Notes: generated by a model not told the origin, from the sequence alone. A stretch of DNA of 64,000 nucleotides from Spirochaetota bacterium (GCA_023401595.1 JAEXDQ010000007.1:62001-126000); one strand, 5' to 3'. Counted from the stretch's first letter, positions 36,918-46,763 are shown. Numbers and translations are program-made.

Positions 36918-37190
36918 TCAGGATTCCATATTATATATGGATAGGGGGATTTCTATGTTTTTTTCCATTAAAAAACCTGTTGATAAGCACTGGACAAACG
37001 GTGGATAACTTGGAAAACCTGTGGAAACCGAATAACTCATGTGGAAGACCTGTGGATGAACCCCCCTGTTCTTCCACAAGTTATCGCTCAATTAATGAAA
37101 ATCATAGTAACGAATTACTGTATTTATCCACAGAAAATGTGCTATTATTACTATGATTACTAAAAACTGTAATAATATAGGAGTAATCCA
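36918..37190. other. Likely oriC: DnaA-box cluster between dnaA and dnaN
   Basis: The gap carries one perfect DnaA box (TTATCCACA, 37124-37132) and several near matches on both strands: 36978-36986 (reverse of TTATCAACA), 37000-37008 (reverse of TTATCCACC), 37020-37028, 37040-37048, 37051-37059 (reverse of TCATCCACA) and 37070-37078 (TCTTCCACA). AT-rich segments flank them (ttatatat near 36931 and the stretch 37141-37185). The dnaA-dnaN location is a common bacterial origin and gene polarity supports it. Confidence 0.7.
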
Positions 37191-38300
37191 ATGAAATTCG
37201 TCTGCCAAAAAGCGAACCTGCTCAAAGAGATCACCCTTGCTTTGGATTTTACAAGCCAGCGCAACTCGCTTTCAATCGTTTCAAACGTCCTGCTTGAGAA
37301 CTACAACGACAAACTGGTCATAAAAGCAACGGACCAAAAGGTTGGCTTCTACTCAGAGATAGAGGTGCAGACGATTGAGCCGGGTTCCACCACGGTATTC
37401 TGCGATAAATTCCTCGGTGTCATACGCTCGCTTCCTGAAGGGGACGTGCAGTTCGAGGAAAAGGATACGAAGCTGATCATCAGGCCTGTCGGACAGACCA
37501 TCGACTTCCAACTCAGAACCATCGAAGCCGACAAATTCCCCCAGCTACAGTCCATGGACGAAAGCAAGTATTTCTCCATTTCCCAGAGCGACTTCATTGA
37601 GATGATCAACCAGACCATCTTCGCTATCAGTGAAGACGAGACCAGATACTTCATGAACGGCGTATTCCTTGAACACGCGCCGGATTCCCTCACCATGGTA
37701 GCCACCGATGGAAGAAGGTTGTCCATCATCCAACGTAAGTTCATGGAGAAAATCGCGCAGTTCCCATCCGTCATCATCCCTGCCAAATTCCTCAACCTGA
37801 TCAAAAAAATGGGTACGGGCGAAGGGATGTTCGAATTCGCCGTCACCGACAGCATGGTATTCGCGCGTTTTGACAATCATTGCATCTATTCGACGCTGAT
37901 CAACGGGCAGTTCCCCAACTACAAGCGGGTCATACCGGACAACCAGACCTTCTCCTGCCGGGTCTCCATACAAGAAATGCTCGACGCTCTGAAAAGAGTA
38001 TCCCTTTTCGTTGAGAACAAGTCCAAGCGTCTCATCCTCGACATAGAACCTACAGGCATCATGCTCAGCTCGGAGGAGAGCGACCTAGGCGCCGCGAAAG
38101 AAATCATTCCTTGCGAATATGAAGGGGATTCCTGCAAGCTGTCGCTGAACTATACGTATCTGTACAGTCCGTTGCGCGTCATGGAGGGCGAGCATTTCTT
38201 CCTTCAGTTCAGCGGTCCTACGAAGGCTATGACGGTGAAGCCTGACCCTGAAAGGGATTACTTCCACATCATCATGCCGATGCAGCCTCAGTCGAACTAA
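37191..38300 (+). CDS. dnaN: DNA polymerase III beta sliding clamp
   Basis: The beta clamp tethers the replicative polymerase. The 369-residue protein shows three similar domains of about 120 residues: residues 1-118, 127-245 (TRYFMNGVFLEH, ATDGRRLSI) and 250-369 (PNYKRVIP, ending in IIMPMQP, the end that closes the ring). AGGAG is 8 bases before the ATG. The stop overlaps the recF start in TAATG, so the two are coupled. Confidence 0.97.
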   Translation: MKFVCQKANLLKEITLALDFTSQRNSLSIVSNVLLENYNDKLVIKATDQKVGFYSEIEVQTIEPGSTTVFCDKFLGVIRSLPEGDVQFEEKDTKLIIRPVGQTIDFQLRTIEADKFPQLQSMDESKYFSISQSDFIEMINQTIFAISEDETRYFMNGVFLEHAPDSLTMVATDGRRLSIIQRKFMEKIAQFPSVIIPAKFLNLIKKMGTGEGMFEFAVTDSMVFARFDNHCIYSTLINGQFPNYKRVIPDNQTFSCRVSIQEMLDALKRVSLFVENKSKRLILDIEPTGIMLSSEESDLGAAKEIIPCEYEGDSCKLSLNYTYLYSPLRVMEGEHFFLQFSGPTKAMTVKPDPERDYFHIIMPMQPQSN

Positions 38301-39391
38301 TGAGATTCACTTCTGTCCGGTTCGACCGGTTCAGGAACATCGCAAATTCCTCCGTTTCCGTAGACTCCCGTCAGGTCATGCTTGTAGGGCATAACGGGCA
38401 AGGCAAGACTAATTTCATCGAAGCCCTCTACGTACTTTGCTATGGTTCTTCGTTCAAGGCCATGAACAGCAAGGAGATGATAGCGCACGGAGAAAAAGGC
38501 TTCTCCCTCGCCGCTACGATTCTGACGGACGATGGATACGAACAATTAGTGGAGTATTCTTTTTCCGAGGGAAGCAGGACGGTCAGGATCGACGGTCGTG
38601 AAATCAAGGACAGGAAGGAGCTGATATACAATGTACCCTGCATTGTATTCAGCCACGACGATATTTCGTTCGTCAGAGGTGAGCCTGAATTCCGCCGCAG
38701 GTTCTTTGACCAGACCATGTCGATGTACAACCCTCTGTTCTTTGACGATATGCGGAGATATAAGGCAGTCCTTCGTCAAAGAAACGCGGCGATCAAGGAA
38801 GAAAGAACCTCTTTGATACCTATCTACGACCATCAGATGGCGACGTATGGAATAGAGATTCAACGTGAACGAATCAAGGCCGTGTATGAGTTCAACAAGA
38901 TTTTTCCTTCCATGTACAAGCAGGTGTCGCAGACGGACAAGGAGATACGTATCGAATATCTCCCGTCCTGGGGGGATTGCGCCACGGCGGAGGACGCCGA
39001 GAACAAGCTCGGTCGTACGCTTCAACGTGATGTAAAGCTACAGACTACCGCCAGCGGCGTTCATAGGGACAGGTTCATCGTCATGGATGAACACGGTCCT
39101 TTCGCATTGACAGGCTCCACAGGACAGCTTCGCCTGGCTTCTTTGATTTTCAGAATGGCTCAGACGGCGTTTTTCAGGGACAAGACGAATAAGAATCCTA
39201 TTTTACTCGTTGACGATGTTCTGCTTGAGCTTGATATACAACGGCGCGGAGCCTTTCTTGATCTGATGGACGGCTATAGCCAAGCCTTCTTTACGTTCTT
39301 GCCGGAAGAACATTATTTTTCCTCACTGGCGGACGAGGGTTCACTCGTGTATGATGTAGAGGACGGGAGGTTTCTGACGCATGAGGGATGA
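38300..39391 (+). CDS. recF: DNA replication and repair protein RecF
   Basis: RecF is an SMC-like ATPase that helps load RecA at gaps. The 363-residue protein has Walker A GHNGQGKTNFIEALY near residues 32-46, the signature LTGSTGQLRLASL, and Walker B ILLVDDVLLELD. Its ATG shares the A of the dnaN stop codon, and its end overlaps the next gene by 11 bp, so translation of dnaN, recF and the DciA-like gene is coupled. Confidence 0.96.
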   Translation: MRFTSVRFDRFRNIANSSVSVDSRQVMLVGHNGQGKTNFIEALYVLCYGSSFKAMNSKEMIAHGEKGFSLAATILTDDGYEQLVEYSFSEGSRTVRIDGREIKDRKELIYNVPCIVFSHDDISFVRGEPEFRRRFFDQTMSMYNPLFFDDMRRYKAVLRQRNAAIKEERTSLIPIYDHQMATYGIEIQRERIKAVYEFNKIFPSMYKQVSQTDKEIRIEYLPSWGDCATAEDAENKLGRTLQRDVKLQTTASGVHRDRFIVMDEHGPFALTGSTGQLRLASLIFRMAQTAFFRDKTNKNPILLVDDVLLELDIQRRGAFLDLMDGYSQAFFTFLPEEHYFSSLADEGSLVYDVEDGRFLTHEG

Positions 39392-39698
39392 TAGGCCGCA
39401 TCGAAGTCCTGGCGATCCTTTGGATATCAAGGAGCTGCTGGACGCGACGTTGTTGAGGCTCAATATCACCGACAAGGACCCGTATCTGAATTTCTGCAAG
39501 AACTGGCAGGAGTTGATTGGGCCGCGTCTATATCCGCATATCAAACCTCTGGACATAAAGAACGGGACTCTGATATTGCGAAGCGACCATCCCAGCTGGT
39601 CTTCCATAGTTCAGCTCCAGAAAAAACAGATCATTGCTAAAATTAGACGAAAATATCCATCATTAGGCGTATTTACGCTACAGATTGTGTCCCGATAG
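39381..39698 (+). CDS. dciA: DciA-like protein (DUF721)
   Basis: A 105-residue DUF721 protein: residues ~15-100 (LDATLLRLNITDKDPYLNFCKNW, LIGPRLYPHIKPLDIKNGTL, SSIVQLQKKQIIAKI) follow the family pattern. DciA is the helicase loader/operator of bacteria that lack DnaC or DnaI, and this position after recF is typical. It overlaps recF by 11 bp. The symbol is used by homology; function in this organism is inferred. Confidence 0.85.
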   Translation: MRDDRPHRSPGDPLDIKELLDATLLRLNITDKDPYLNFCKNWQELIGPRLYPHIKPLDIKNGTLILRSDHPSWSSIVQLQKKQIIAKIRRKYPSLGVFTLQIVSR

Positions 39699-39774
39699 TC
39701 AGAAAATCTCGATATGTACACAAAAAGTCCGGTTCGCGGACTTGCGGTCATCTGCTTATTGTCCTGAGACATAC

Positions 39775-39803
39775 TTGACTGTTCGGGCGTTGCTCATTAT
39801 ACT
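39775..39803 (+). promoter_or_regulatory. Predicted sigma-70 promoter of rpmH-rnpA
   Basis: TTGACT (39775-39780) and TATACT (39798-39803) with exactly 17 bp between, 77 bp before the rpmH start. It is among the best promoter matches in the window. Confidence 0.75.
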
Positions 39804-39879
39804 GCAAAACTCGGTGGCTTATCGCCTGATATATAAGAAAAATCCCGCGTAAAGCGATGAATATTTGGAGAATGATCCC

Positions 39880-40047
39880 ATGAGCAACAAAGGAAAGAGA
39901 ACTTACCAACCTAGCAGGATGAAAAGAAATAGAACATTCGGTTTCCGCGCCCGCATGGCAACCAAGGGCGGCCGTCTTGTTCTTGCACGCAGAAGAGCCA
40001 AGGGTAGACACAAGCTTACCGCTAGCGATGAGAAGAAGCCTTACTAA
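39880..40047 (+). CDS. rpmH: 50S ribosomal protein L34
   Basis: A 55-residue basic protein of the large ribosomal subunit. KRTYQPSRMKRNRTFGFRARM and GRLVLARRRAKGRHKL are the L34 signature. ATG 39880 has GGAG 10 bases upstream. It overlaps the start of rnpA by 20 bp, the usual rpmH-rnpA pairing. A short GC-rich hairpin (39725-39743) lies before its promoter. Confidence 0.97.
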   Translation: MSNKGKRTYQPSRMKRNRTFGFRARMATKGGRLVLARRRAKGRHKLTASDEKKPY

Positions 40048-40384
40048 GAAAGAAATCGTCAAGAAGCAACCAGAGATCAACAGGATCTTCAAGACCGGGC
40101 AGGAGACTTCCTGCCGAGGTCTACGGTTGATAGTTTCCAAGAACCAGCTGCAGTATAATCGTGTCATCGTCATTCCCGTGCGGCATTATGGTACCGCCGT
40201 GCAACGGAATAGAATCAGACGACAGATCAAAGAAATCTGGAGAAACGAAAAGCCCAAGATGGTTCCTGGTTATGATTTCGCGTTCGTGGTGTATCCAGGA
40301 AAGGCTCTTGATCATGAAAAGCAAGCGAAGCAGATAATGACTCTTTGTGAGGGAGCCGGAGTGTATCTTCCAATGGAGGAATGA
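40028..40384 (+). CDS. rnpA: Ribonuclease P protein component
   Basis: RnpA is the protein cofactor of the RNase P ribozyme, which matures tRNA 5' ends. The 118-residue protein has the signature RNRIRRQIKEIWR near the middle and the RLIVSKNQ..NRVIVIPVRHYGTAVQRN strand-helix pattern of the family. ATG 40028 lies inside rpmH (20-bp overlap). yidD, commonly next, is absent; yidC follows after 135 bp. Confidence 0.95.
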   Translation: MRRSLTKKEIVKKQPEINRIFKTGQETSCRGLRLIVSKNQLQYNRVIVIPVRHYGTAVQRNRIRRQIKEIWRNEKPKMVPGYDFAFVVYPGKALDHEKQAKQIMTLCEGAGVYLPMEE

Positions 40385-40519
40385 CTTCCGGTTCTTTGAT
40401 AGTATATCCCGTTGAAATAGATCTTCGATTCTTGTCTTTCCTATACATCATCACCTCTTCCGCGCTGCGGAAATATATCAAGTCTGCAAGACGTTGAGTT
40501 TTGTCGATGAGGAGTAGAG

Positions 40520-42352
40520 ATGGATAAGAATACCATTATCGCCATTGTATTGTCTGTCATTGTCATTACTGTGGCGATGACGATCCAGACGACGTTTTTC
40601 GCCCCGACCCCTGTCACGCCGGATTCATCTTTGACGGAGAATGTGGTTTCCGCTGACGATCTTGCGACTTCTCCCGATCTTCTCCGGGCCAGCGCGGACA
40701 TGGCTTGGAATTCCGGCCTGCCCGGCTCTTTCTCCTGTGTGGGGGACCAGAGCAAACCTCAACAATTTGAATATCAGACGGAGGTATTCCAGATTACCTT
40801 CGACCCCGCCGGCGCCTCGGTATCCAGCATCAAGCTGAAGGACCATCTCGACGGCGGTCAGCCCGTGGAGCTACTGTTCAAAGGGCCGGAGGACAACAAC
40901 GCGTTCCTGATGTACGCCGGTAACGATAGAACCAATCCGATCGACGCCGTGTTCAATTATGAAATCCGCGGTAATGAAGTGATATTTACCCAGACGTTCG
41001 CTCCGGTAGGCGAAAACGGCTCTTTGTCCGATGAAACCTTTACCATTACGAAGACCTATAATTTCGGCCAGAAGGAATATCTGTTCGAGATCAAGGTCGA
41101 TATCTCGAACAGCGTCAACAAGGCGATTCCCCTGTCCTATGATAATTTCGCCTATACCTTGGCGTTTGAACCGCAGATCGGCCCCGCGTTCGATGAAATG
41201 CCGAACAACAACTACAACTACCGCCGGTTCTATATCCAGGCGGACGGAGGAAAGAAGACCACTCCGAGAATATCCAACGGCATGTACAGGACTTCCGACT
41301 ACCTAACCTGGGCAGCCCTGTGCGGTAAATACTTCTCATTGATTGGAATTCCCGACGCGACGCGTTACACGACGACGCTTACGGAAAGCACCTCCGGGGA
41401 TATCGCTCTCGCCTCCGGGATGTATTTCTCCCGTCCTTCGGTACGGAGCGCTTCCAACACCGATACCTTCCGGTTCTATTGCGGTCCTCAGATCAAGAAC
41501 CAGATGACCATCTACAACGAATCCGCCATGAACGGCTTTGGACTCGCCAATTTGCACCTGGAAAAGGCCCTGGACAGCAGCTCCTGGCTCGGATGGCTTG
41601 AGAATGTCCTGAAATGGCTTCTCCAGTTGTTCTACAAGATTATTCCCAACTATGGCGTAGCGATCATCCTGCTGACCATTTTCATCAAACTGGTACTCTA
41701 TCCCCTCACCAAGAAGAGCATGGACTCCACCGCCAAGATGAGTACGCTCGGTCCCAAGATGGAGGAAATGAAGGTCAAGTACCAGGACAATCCCCAGAAG
41801 CTGAACGAGGAAATGGCCAAGCTGTACAAGGAGGAGAAGATCAATCCCATCGGAGGCTGTCTGCCCATGCTGCTCCAGTTCCCGATCTTCATCGCTTTGT
41901 ATGGACTGTTGAACAAGCATTTCGAGCTTCGCGGCGCCATGTTCATCCCCGGCTGGATTCCCGACCTTTCCGTGCCCGATACGGTCTTTACGTTCCCGTT
42001 CAACATACCGTTCCTTGGTAATGGCCTGCATCTCCTGCCGATCATATACACCGCCAGCATGATCTATTCCATGAAGATCACCCAGACCGGCAGTACTCCG
42101 CAGAACAACGGCATGATGAAGTTCATGACCTGGGGCATGCCGCTGATTTTCTTCTTCGTCATGTACGACGCTCCTTCCGGTTTGCTTCTCTACTGGACCG
42201 TGATGAACTTCCTGTCCATCGCCCAGCAGTACTACATGAACAAGAAGAAGCAGAAAGAGGCGGTAGAAGGGGTTCCCGCGAAGACTTCCAACGTATCGAA
42301 TTTTCCTCAGCGGAAAAATCAGAAGAACCAGAAGAACGGTCCGCGTAAATAA
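40520..42352 (+). CDS. yidC: Membrane protein insertase YidC
   Basis: YidC inserts proteins into the inner membrane with or without SecYEG. The 610-residue length is that of the Gram-negative type. An N-terminal helix (residues ~5-25) is followed by the large periplasmic domain (~50-350), then the conserved five-helix core starting at WLGWLENVLKWLLQLFYKIIPNYG, with GGCLPMLLQFPIFIALYGLL and GLLLYWTVMN. The tail is basic. The large periplasmic domain supports a diderm. jag follows 50 bp later. Confidence 0.97.
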   Translation: MDKNTIIAIVLSVIVITVAMTIQTTFFAPTPVTPDSSLTENVVSADDLATSPDLLRASADMAWNSGLPGSFSCVGDQSKPQQFEYQTEVFQITFDPAGASVSSIKLKDHLDGGQPVELLFKGPEDNNAFLMYAGNDRTNPIDAVFNYEIRGNEVIFTQTFAPVGENGSLSDETFTITKTYNFGQKEYLFEIKVDISNSVNKAIPLSYDNFAYTLAFEPQIGPAFDEMPNNNYNYRRFYIQADGGKKTTPRISNGMYRTSDYLTWAALCGKYFSLIGIPDATRYTTTLTESTSGDIALASGMYFSRPSVRSASNTDTFRFYCGPQIKNQMTIYNESAMNGFGLANLHLEKALDSSSWLGWLENVLKWLLQLFYKIIPNYGVAIILLTIFIKLVLYPLTKKSMDSTAKMSTLGPKMEEMKVKYQDNPQKLNEEMAKLYKEEKINPIGGCLPMLLQFPIFIALYGLLNKHFELRGAMFIPGWIPDLSVPDTVFTFPFNIPFLGNGLHLLPIIYTASMIYSMKITQTGSTPQNNGMMKFMTWGMPLIFFFVMYDAPSGLLLYWTVMNFLSIAQQYYMNKKKQKEAVEGVPAKTSNVSNFPQRKNQKNQKNGPRK

Positions 42353-42402
42353 GAGAAAATACCTATGAGGACGTTCGGAAACGGATGTCCGTGGAGTGAT
42401 AT

Positions 42403-43113
42403 ATGACGAAAGAATTTGAAGGACGAACCGAGCAGGAGGCTATAGCGAAAGCGATTGACGAGCTGCACATAGAACGCGAGGACTTCGACGTCGAGATCGT
42501 GGATGCCGGTAGAAAGGGGCTGTTCAAGAAGAATCTGGTCAAGATCCGGATTCACATCGGGGAAGAAGAGGAAGAGCAGGACGACCTGATGTTCACGAAT
42601 GATCCGTATGAAGATCGTTATGAAGAGGTGGTTCCCTCTTCCCAGCCTCTGGTTCCGGAAGGCGACCAGGAAGAAAAGGTTCTTGAGTTCGTGACTACGT
42701 TGCTCTCGAAGATGGGATATCCCGGAAACGTTTCCATCAACTTCCGCAAGGAACACAAACTTGGATTGAACATCGACAGCGAGTTTTCCAGCATCATCAT
42801 CGGACGGAAAGGAAAGAACCTCGACGCGATCCAGCTGCTCGCCAATGTCTACGCGGGACAGATCGATCCCGACCAGAAGATAATCGTGGACAGCGAGAAC
42901 TACCGGATGCGCCATGAGGAGCAGTTGATCCGCCTGGCGTACAAAACGGCTGAACAGGTCAAACGCACAGGAAGGAGCAAGCTGCTTGAGCCGATGAATC
43001 CGTTTGAACGTCGCCTGATCCACTCGGCGTTGAACGACGTCGACGGTGTGGAGACCAAAAGCGAAGGCGACGGCCTGTACAAGCAGGTGCGTATCTCTTG
43101 TACGAAACGCTAG
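42403..43113 (+). CDS. jag: Jag/KhpB RNA-binding protein (Jag_N, KH, R3H)
   Basis: A 236-residue RNA-binding protein. Residues ~1-52 are the Jag_N domain (EFEGRTEQEAIAKAIDELHI), then an acidic linker (GEEEEEQDD), a KH domain (IIIGRKGKNLDAIQLLANV with the GxxG loop GRKG) and a C-terminal R3H-like domain (RMRHEEQLIRLAYKTAEQV, MNPFERRLIHSAL). Jag/KhpB binds many RNAs and affects cell division and envelope growth in Firmicutes. It ends the origin-proximal plus-strand run and is followed by a terminator. Confidence 0.94.
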   Translation: MTKEFEGRTEQEAIAKAIDELHIEREDFDVEIVDAGRKGLFKKNLVKIRIHIGEEEEEQDDLMFTNDPYEDRYEEVVPSSQPLVPEGDQEEKVLEFVTTLLSKMGYPGNVSINFRKEHKLGLNIDSEFSSIIIGRKGKNLDAIQLLANVYAGQIDPDQKIIVDSENYRMRHEEQLIRLAYKTAEQVKRTGRSKLLEPMNPFERRLIHSALNDVDGVETKSEGDGLYKQVRISCTKR

Positions 43114-43155
43114 CTGTCGGTACGGCCGAAACCCGTACCCGTAGCGTATGATAAG

Positions 43156-43195
43156 AAACCGCTGACGCTTGGAAGAGAATGTCAGCGGTTTTTTT
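43156..43195 (+). terminator. Rho-independent terminator of yidC-jag
   Basis: Stem aaaccgctgac (43156-43166) and gtcagcggttt (43181-43191) pair perfectly over 11 bp, with a T run to 43195. It lies 43 bp after the jag stop and before the convergent ABC exporter gene. Confidence 0.92.
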
Positions 43196-43242
43196 ACGCT
43201 TATGAGGTCCTGCATGTGACGCAGGAGGACCCTGCCGACCGC

Positions 43243-44982
43243 CTACAGGCTCCAGTTGGAGCTGGCCTCCTGTAGCTCCAGCATATGTCTGAACAGTCCT
43301 TCCTGCAATCCTAGCTCCTTCGGCGAACCTTGCTGGACTATTTCGCCATCCCGCAGGACTACGATTTTATCCGCTTGGGTGATAGTCCTGAGCCTATGGG
43401 CGATCACCAGTATGGTCTTGCCTTGGAGCAACCTGGAAAGGGCCGTCTGTATCTGTGATTCGTTCTCCGCGTCCAAGGACGCGGTCGCTTCATCGAGCAA
43501 GACTACCGGAGCGTTTTTCAACAACGCCCTCGCTATCGATATCCTCTGTCGTTCGCCACCCGAAAGCTTTTGTCCGTTTTCTCCTATCAAGCTGTTGTAA
43601 CCGTCCGGTAACCGTGAGACGAATTCATCACAACAAGCCGCCTGCGCCGCGGCGAGGACTTCTTCATCGGTCGCTCCCCGTTTCCCAAGCCTGATGTTCT
43701 CCATTACGGTGTCATTGAACAGTACGACATCCTGGAAGACTATCGTATAGTAGGCGAGCAAAGTCTCCGGGTCCACCGTGCTGATATCCGTACCGCCGAG
43801 GGAAACCTTTCCGGAAGTCGTATCCCAGAACCTTGCGGCCAGCTTCGCCACAGTGCTTTTTCCTCCTCCCGAAGGTCCTACCAGCGCCGTCACTTCTCCC
43901 TGTCTCGCGACGAAGGATACGTTTGACAGGACCTGCTCGTTTCCAGAATAGGCGAAACCGACGTTGTTGAAGACTATATCGTAGCCGTTCGGTGTGAAAG
44001 CCGTGGTTCCGCGCTGTTCCGGTTCTCTGTCGAGCCGCTTCATCCTGTCGATCTTCGTCTGGGCCGTGAGCATTTCGACAAGATTCTGCAATGTCATTGA
44101 CAGCGGGTCGTAGAACCGCGTCGCGGCGAGCAGGAACATGAGAAATTCCAAAAGAGACAGAGAATTTCGGGTGATCAATATGGAACCGGTCAGAAAGACA
44201 GTCGCGATACCTACCTTTAGGAGCATCTGCGCCGAAACGACGAGTACGCCCGTGCTGAACTCGCCTTTCACTATGTATTTCTCGGTTTTTTTCAACGTGT
44301 CGTCTAGATGGGTGAGACATTGATCCGTCTTCCTGAATGCCTTGAGATCCCTGACATTCTCCAGGAATTCCTGGATCAGTTCCGTTCCCTTCCTCTTCTC
44401 CTCCAGATTTCTGATGGATAGCTTCTTGATGTATCTGCCGCTCAAAAGAATAAGCAGGAAGGATACGGGGACTACCCAGACCAACGCCAACGCCATCCTC
44501 CAGTCGTAGAAGAGGAGGCTGACGCTGATCAAGACGGTGGAGACGACGGAACCGCAGAACGTCGGTACGGCATGGGAGAACGCATGTTCCAATGACGTGC
44601 AGTCGCTCATGATGGTACTGGTCAAGTCCGAGAGGTTCTTTTTTCCGAAGAACGCCAACGGCAGTCTCCTCAGCTTTTCCGCGAGATTGACCCTTCTGTT
44701 CCCGCTCTCTTCATATGTCGTATTGTAGAGGTATCTGTATTGGATGAAATTCGTAAGGAATATCAATGCCAGCGATGCTGTGCAGGCGGCGATATAGAAA
44801 GGAAGGTTCATGGAGACCGGTCGTCCAGATAGTCCCGGCAACATATCCTGAAGGAATAGAAAGCAGACCCAGACTGGCAGCATGAACATGAAATTGACGA
44901 TAGCCGACCATACGATACCTCGTACAAGGTTTTTGGAGCCTTGATATGTCAGGCTTAATTTGTTCTGAAGGTATGTGTACAT
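43243..44982 (-). CDS. ABC exporter half-transporter (second of pair)
   Basis: A 579-residue fused membrane/ATPase half-transporter. Six helices span residues ~20-310. The ATPase has Walker A VGPSGGGKST, signature LSGGERQRISIARALL and Walker B VVLLDEATASLD. Its start lies 2 bp after the stop of the other half, and AAGGAGG sits within that gene's end. The pair would form a heterodimer. Such AraC-plus-two-ABC clusters are common in Firmicutes and treponemes and are linked to siderophore, peptide or lipid export, but the cargo cannot be told from sequence. Confidence 0.92.
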   Translation of the reverse strand: MYTYLQNKLSLTYQGSKNLVRGIVWSAIVNFMFMLPVWVCFLFLQDMLPGLSGRPVSMNLPFYIAACTASLALIFLTNFIQYRYLYNTTYEESGNRRVNLAEKLRRLPLAFFGKKNLSDLTSTIMSDCTSLEHAFSHAVPTFCGSVVSTVLISVSLLFYDWRMALALVWVVPVSFLLILLSGRYIKKLSIRNLEEKRKGTELIQEFLENVRDLKAFRKTDQCLTHLDDTLKKTEKYIVKGEFSTGVLVVSAQMLLKVGIATVFLTGSILITRNSLSLLEFLMFLLAATRFYDPLSMTLQNLVEMLTAQTKIDRMKRLDREPEQRGTTAFTPNGYDIVFNNVGFAYSGNEQVLSNVSFVARQGEVTALVGPSGGGKSTVAKLAARFWDTTSGKVSLGGTDISTVDPETLLAYYTIVFQDVVLFNDTVMENIRLGKRGATDEEVLAAAQAACCDEFVSRLPDGYNSLIGENGQKLSGGERQRISIARALLKNAPVVLLDEATASLDAENESQIQTALSRLLQGKTILVIAHRLRTITQADKIVVLRDGEIVQQGSPKELGLQEGLFRHMLELQEASSNWSL

Positions 44983-44984
44983 GT

Positions 44985-46763
44985 CTAGGCCTCCTTCGCC
45001 ACTTTCCAGCTGAGCGAAGTCGTGAATTCCTCGTAGAGCCGGGCGTACTCTTTCTTTGCTTCCAACAGTTCCTTGTGTGTTCCCCGTTCGACAAGCCTGC
45101 CGTGGTCGAGGACAAATATTTCGTCGGCGTTCTTCACGGAAGAAAGCCTGTGGGCGATCATCAGTACGGTCTTGTCGCGGACCAGGGTTTCAAACGCCTT
45201 CTGTATCCGGTATTCATTCTCCGGGTCAGCGAACGCGGTCGCTTCGTCGAGGACGACGATCGGCGCATCCTTCAATATCGCGCGGGCGAGGGCTATCCGC
45301 TGAGTCTCCCCACCCGACAGGTACGTTCCTTTTGAACCGAGCGCCGTATCTATCCCGTAAGGCAGGTTCGCGATGATTTCATCGCACTGAGCGGCGGCAA
45401 GGGCATGCTTCAATTCCTGTTCCGTCGCATCGGGTTTCGCCATGAGAAGGTTTTCCCTGATCGTGGTCTTGAACAGCCTGTTGTCCTGGAATACGAACGA
45501 GATGCCGTCAAGAAGATCCTTTTCCGACATATCCCGTATATCGATGCCCCCGATGGTGATCCTGCCGGAACCCGGATCCCAGAAGCGGGGAATCAATGCG
45601 GCGGCGGTTGTCTTTCCACTACCGGAAGCGCCTACAAGCGCATAGGTCTTGCCGGGTTCCATGGATAGGGAAACATTGTCCAACGCTTTGTCTGTCGTTG
45701 CTGGATAGGCGAACGAGACATTTTCGAAATGGATCGACAGCTCCTGGGGTTTCAACGGTTGCCGAGGCCACCGCAACGGTTCGCAGTCCGTGAGCTGGTC
45801 GAATTTGGTCAGGACTATCTGTACTTGTTGGAAACTTTCCGTCGCATACATGATCTTGTTCATCATGACTGTACAGACAGGGGTAAAGAGTATGTAGAAT
45901 ACTATGTCCAGCAGGGTTCCGGCGAAATTCATGCCGTGGCGCAGCAAGAGGATACCGACGGGAATCAGCAGAGCGAAAAAACCATTGATGACCGTGGTGA
46001 AGCAGGTGTACGGGATCCTGCAGCTATGGGAGTATTCCGTTGCCCATTTCCCATAGGAATTGATGGCTTCGTACAGATCCTTGAAGGAATATACCGTTTG
46101 CTGGAAGGTTTTCACAATGGGGATGCATCTGACGTATTCTACGGCGCAGCTGCTCATCGTTTCCAAGCTCGCCTGGTATTTGACCATGGATTTTGCGTTG
46201 TCCCCGGACATCATCCTCATCAGGATGATGAATGAAAGTACGAAGGGAACCAGACAGAGCAATCCTAGCTTCCAATCGAATACGGCGAGGAACACAAGCA
46301 CCGCCACCGGAGTGACGATAGCCCCGACCATGTCCGGAAGATTGTGGGCAAGCAGCGTCTCGGTCAAATCTGCGTTGTCGTCTATCTGTTTCCTGAGCTT
46401 TCCGCTGTCCTTGTCTTCGAAGTATCCCAATGGAAACTTCAATATGGTATGCATCGCCAGACTTTTCATGTTTCTCGATATCCTGAAGGCGCTCAGGTGG
46501 GTACACATCAACGCTCCGAAGTATAGAAGCATACTGATCAACGTCAGTCCGAGAGCCCACAGGCCGTACTGTACGATTCCTACGGACATGGATATGTCGG
46601 TGGCCGTCGAGAACAGGACTTTGATACTCAGCCAGATGAAGATGTAGGGAAGGAGCCCGGCAATCGAGCTGAGGCCGGACAACAGACACCCTGCATAGGT
46701 CAGGTAACGGTAGTTGCCGGCGAAGCGGAACAATCTGGTACATGAAATATTTTTCTTGCGCAT
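44985..46763 (-). CDS. ABC exporter half-transporter (first of pair)
   Basis: A 592-residue half-transporter of the same type. Six N-terminal helices (LTYAGCLLSGLSSIAGLLPYIF and following) lead to an ATPase with Walker A VGASGSGKTT, signature LSGGETQRIALARAIL and Walker B IVVLDEATAFAD. The Walker B end reads ATAFAD rather than ATASLD, so the two halves may not be equal in hydrolysis; the glutamate itself is kept. GGAGG precedes ATG 46763. It is 57 bp after the AraC-type regulator on the same strand. Confidence 0.92.
   Translation of the reverse strand: MRKKNISCTRLFRFAGNYRYLTYAGCLLSGLSSIAGLLPYIFIWLSIKVLFSTATDISMSVGIVQYGLWALGLTLISMLLYFGALMCTHLSAFRISRNMKSLAMHTILKFPLGYFEDKDSGKLRKQIDDNADLTETLLAHNLPDMVGAIVTPVAVLVFLAVFDWKLGLLCLVPFVLSFIILMRMMSGDNAKSMVKYQASLETMSSCAVEYVRCIPIVKTFQQTVYSFKDLYEAINSYGKWATEYSHSCRIPYTCFTTVINGFFALLIPVGILLLRHGMNFAGTLLDIVFYILFTPVCTVMMNKIMYATESFQQVQIVLTKFDQLTDCEPLRWPRQPLKPQELSIHFENVSFAYPATTDKALDNVSLSMEPGKTYALVGASGSGKTTAAALIPRFWDPGSGRITIGGIDIRDMSEKDLLDGISFVFQDNRLFKTTIRENLLMAKPDATEQELKHALAAAQCDEIIANLPYGIDTALGSKGTYLSGGETQRIALARAILKDAPIVVLDEATAFADPENEYRIQKAFETLVRDKTVLMIAHRLSSVKNADEIFVLDHGRLVERGTHKELLEAKKEYARLYEEFTTSLSWKVAKEA

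Noticed and set aside
39725..39743. 7-bp GC-rich hairpin before the rpmH promoter as a terminator of dciA
   Set aside because: The stem is perfect but no T run follows on the plus strand.
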